6,739 bases of DNA from Acidobacteriota bacterium (GTDB lineage Bacteria; Acidobacteriota; Terriglobia; Versatilivoradales; Versatilivoraceae). Shown in pieces: positions 5,162 through 6,739 of this stretch. A model generated the notes under the pieces. It was not told the DNA's origin and searched no databases. It saw nothing but the letters and a program-made list of their open reading frames with translations. A program made the position numbers and the translations under genes. The stretch lies in contig JAPPFQ010000614.1 of the NCBI GenBank assembly GCA_028875135.1, positions 1 through 6,739 of the forward strand. The letters are read 5' to 3'. Positions within the stretch are counted from its first letter, which is position 1; each line of letters begins with the position of its first letter.

Positions 5162-6367
5162 ATGCTGACCACGATGCTCTCCTTTGGCTACCGGATGGTG
5201 CGAACCACCGACGCCCGCCTGCTGTGGAAGATCGGCTACAACTTCGGATACAAGGGCATCCGTTCGGTTCAGCGGTTCAAGGCACGGCTCAAGCAGGGGC
5301 AGACCTTTCCCCCGTTTCTCTATGTTTCCATCACCAATAGCTGCAACCTCCGCTGCCAGGGGTGCTGGGTGGATGTCGACAAGCCGCAGTCGCTGATCAG
5401 CCTGGAGGACATGAACCGATTGATCGGCAACGCCAAGAAACATGGAAACAGCTTTTTCGGGATCCTCGGGGGGGAGCCTTTCCTCCATCCCGACCTCATT
5501 GCCATCCTGAAGGCGCACCCCGACTGCTACTTCCAGATCTTCACCAACGGGCACGCCATCACCGACAGGATGGCCGCGGAACTCCGCAGCGCCGGCAACG
5601 CCACGCCCCTGGTCAGCGTGGAGGGGACCGAAGCCGTCAGCGACGTGCGGCGTGGGCGCAAGGGCGTCCTGAACCGGACGCTGGCCGGCATCGAGGCCTG
5701 CCTGCGCCACCGTCTGATCACCGGAGTGGCCACCAGCGTCTGCCAGAGCAACTTCGACGACCTGGTCCGGGAGTCCTGGATCGACAGGCTCATCGATATG
5801 GGAGTTCACTACACCTGGTTCCACACCTACCGGGCCGTGGGGCCCATCGCCAATCCCCAGCTCGCTCTGACAGCCGAGCAGGGCCTTCAACTGCGGCGGT
5901 TCGTGCTGGACATGCGCAACCTCAAGCCGATCGGGATCGTGGATGCCTACTACGACGACCGGGGAGAGGCGCTCTGTCCGGCGGCCACCGGGATCAGCCA
6001 CCACATCAGCCCCTTTGGAGACGTGGAGCCCTGCCCCGTGATTCAGTTCGCCAACGAGTCCATTCACGACAACCGGGGGGACCTGTTCAAGACCATGACC
6101 GAGTCGCCGCTGCTGGAGGATTTCCGGCGGACGGCCGCCAAGGCTACCCAGGGGTGTATCGTCCTGGAACGGCCCGATCTGCTCAAGCAGGTGGTGGAGC
6201 GCAACGGGGCTCAAGACACCACCCTGCGGCACGGGGCCATGCCGGAACTGGAACAGATGGAATCCAGACCCAGCCAGTACAATCCCGGCAATGAGCTGCC
6301 GGAAGAAAACTGGGCCTATCGCTTTGCCAAGAAACACTGGTTTTTCGGATTTGGAGCCTATACCTGA
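5162..6367 (+). CDS. Radical SAM protein with SPASM/twitch-like C-terminal cysteines
   Basis: This 401-residue enzyme has the canonical CxxxCxxC cluster motif at C61, C65 and C68 in the sequence CNLRCQGCW. GGEP at 103-106 is the SAM-binding motif, with the usual strand/helix repeats to about residue 260. After the barrel, C272 (LCPAAT), C291 (GDVEPCP) and C332 (QGCIVL) are spaced like ligands of an auxiliary cluster in SPASM or twitch domains, with the typical G-D-V-x-P-C turn. The first 50 residues form a basic, aromatic extension before the barrel. The last 20 residues are strikingly rich in Trp, Phe and Tyr. ATG 5162 follows the ferredoxin stop by four bases; ATG 5174 is an alternative. 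Family members with this architecture modify peptides, proteins or small molecules. No precursor peptide is visible. The substrate is unknown; the ferredoxin-like neighbour is a plausible reductant. Confidence 0.92.
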   Translation: MLTTMLSFGYRMVRTTDARLLWKIGYNFGYKGIRSVQRFKARLKQGQTFPPFLYVSITNSCNLRCQGCWVDVDKPQSLISLEDMNRLIGNAKKHGNSFFGILGGEPFLHPDLIAILKAHPDCYFQIFTNGHAITDRMAAELRSAGNATPLVSVEGTEAVSDVRRGRKGVLNRTLAGIEACLRHRLITGVATSVCQSNFDDLVRESWIDRLIDMGVHYTWFHTYRAVGPIANPQLALTAEQGLQLRRFVLDMRNLKPIGIVDAYYDDRGEALCPAATGISHHISPFGDVEPCPVIQFANESIHDNRGDLFKTMTESPLLEDFRRTAAKATQGCIVLERPDLLKQVVERNGAQDTTLRHGAMPELEQMESRPSQYNPGNELPEENWAYRFAKKHWFFGFGAYT

Positions 6368-6390
6368 AGAGGGATCCCGCTACGGGGCCA

Positions 6391-6396
6391 GGAGGG
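6391..6396 (+). promoter_or_regulatory. Ribosome binding site of the truncated last gene
   Basis: GGAGGG lies ten bases before ATG 6407 and identifies this frame as a real gene although it runs off the window. Confidence 0.65.
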
Positions 6397-6406
6397 AGTC
6401 GCCAGC

Positions 6407-6739
6407 ATGATCCGGAAGGTAACGGATGATCTCAAGAGGGCGCCGGATTCCGGAAACGGGGTTCTGCTGACGCTTCCGGCCAAGGTCCCCAAGCAGGCCT
6501 ATCGCCCCGCCCAGTCCAACATTCCCGACGACAAGCTGGTCCGGGTCTTTCTGAAGAGAGTCGTGACCGATCACGTCCGCGCGGTGGGCGCGGTGCCGCC
6601 GCTGACAATGGACGAGTTGCGGGAACATGCCGACGCCGTGCTCACGACCGCCGGGCTGGACGGCAAGTACCGGGACTACGCGGCCATCCTGGTCAGCAAC
6701 GAGGCCTGGCGGGACACGCTGGCCCAGATCCCCTACAAC
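6407..6739 (+). CDS. Truncated hypothetical protein, N-terminal 111 residues (possibly DUF116-related)
   Basis: An open frame begins at ATG 6407 with a strong Shine-Dalgarno site and continues without a stop to the right edge, so only the first 111 residues are seen. It starts 39 bases after the radical SAM gene and is probably in the same operon. The visible part is soluble and mixed: a flexible start, a segment reading AYRPAQSNIPDD around residues 32-43, then two amphipathic helices, ending EAWRDTLAQIPYN. It contains no cysteine, signal peptide or membrane helix. The final phrase reminds me of the region just before the leucine/proline-rich, cysteine-bearing core of DUF116 proteins, some of which are fused to polyprenyl synthetase domains. 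That is a weak recollection. The coding call is solid; the family is a guess. Confidence 0.7.
   Translation, partial: MIRKVTDDLKRAPDSGNGVLLTLPAKVPKQAYRPAQSNIPDDKLVRVFLKRVVTDHVRAVGAVPPLTMDELREHADAVLTTAGLDGKYRDYAAILVSNEAWRDTLAQIPYN

Noticed and set aside
4153..5172. Long - strand open frame (339 residues) opposite the ferredoxin gene
   Set aside because: The + strand frame has eight correctly spaced cluster cysteines and a strong ribosome binding site. The antisense product has no domain signature.
5362..6294. Second + strand frame (310 residues) inside the radical SAM gene
   Set aside because: It is an out-of-frame shadow rich in Arg, Gly and Pro; the overlapping frame carries CxxxCxxC and GGEP.
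5159..6337. Long open frame on the - strand (392 residues) opposite the radical SAM gene
   Set aside because: It mirrors a gene with intact catalytic motifs. Its translation is low-complexity, rich in Gly, Val, His and Pro, with no recognisable motif, as expected of antisense frames in GC-rich DNA.
6371..6388. GGGATCCC palindrome and CCCG/CGGG mini-hairpin after the radical SAM gene
   Set aside because: The stem is 4-5 bp with a 3-base loop and no T-run, and a ribosome binding site follows directly. It is too weak to call a terminator.

Overview
The window is one strand of tightly packed, high-GC coding DNA: every gene I can support reads on the + strand. Two small genes come first, a minimal nucleotidyltransferase and an OsmC-family protein. 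They are followed by a non-coding gap of about 190 bases with a good sigma70-type promoter, and then by a six-gene run that continues off the right edge in a truncated seventh gene. High GC, sigma70-like promoter spacing and Shine-Dalgarno sites indicate a bacterium. The mix of a DndA-type desulfurase, stand-alone iron-sulfur proteins and radical SAM enzymes would suit Acidobacteriota, Planctomycetota or similar environmental phyla. That placement is only an impression; nothing here fixes the taxon.

Layout: (1) 1-90, AT-rich leader; (2) 91-417, MNT-type nucleotidyltransferase; (3) 444-851, OsmC/Ohr-like thiol protein; (4) 852-1040, gap with promoter, 6-bp inverted repeat and spaced GACCG repeats; (5) 1041-2228, cysteine desulfurase closest in style to DndA; (6) 2249-2725, glycine-cleavage-H-like lipoyl carrier; (7) 2718-3857, CobW/COG0523 G3E GTPase with a CxCC metal motif; (8) 3860-4267, small four-cysteine protein whose cysteine layout resembles the N-terminal domain of HdrA; (9) 4264-5157, protein with an unidentified N-terminal domain followed by a two-cluster ferredoxin domain; (10) 5162-6367, radical SAM protein with extra C-terminal cysteines; (11) 6407-6739, start of a further gene, cut by the window edge.

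The genes from 1041 to the edge are separated by at most 39 bases, and two junctions overlap (8 bases, and a 4-base GTGA). They therefore look like one translationally coupled operon. Together they supply a sulfur source (desulfurase), a lipoyl-type swinging-arm carrier, a metal-handling GTPase, two iron-sulfur electron-transfer proteins and a radical SAM catalyst. No glycine-cleavage, Dnd phosphorothioation, Isc/Suf or heterodisulfide reductase core genes are present. My inference is that this is an uncharacterised sulfur-transfer or redox pathway built on a protein-bound lipoyl or thiol carrier, loosely analogous to the sHdr/LbpA sulfur-oxidation logic. The product cannot be read from the sequence.
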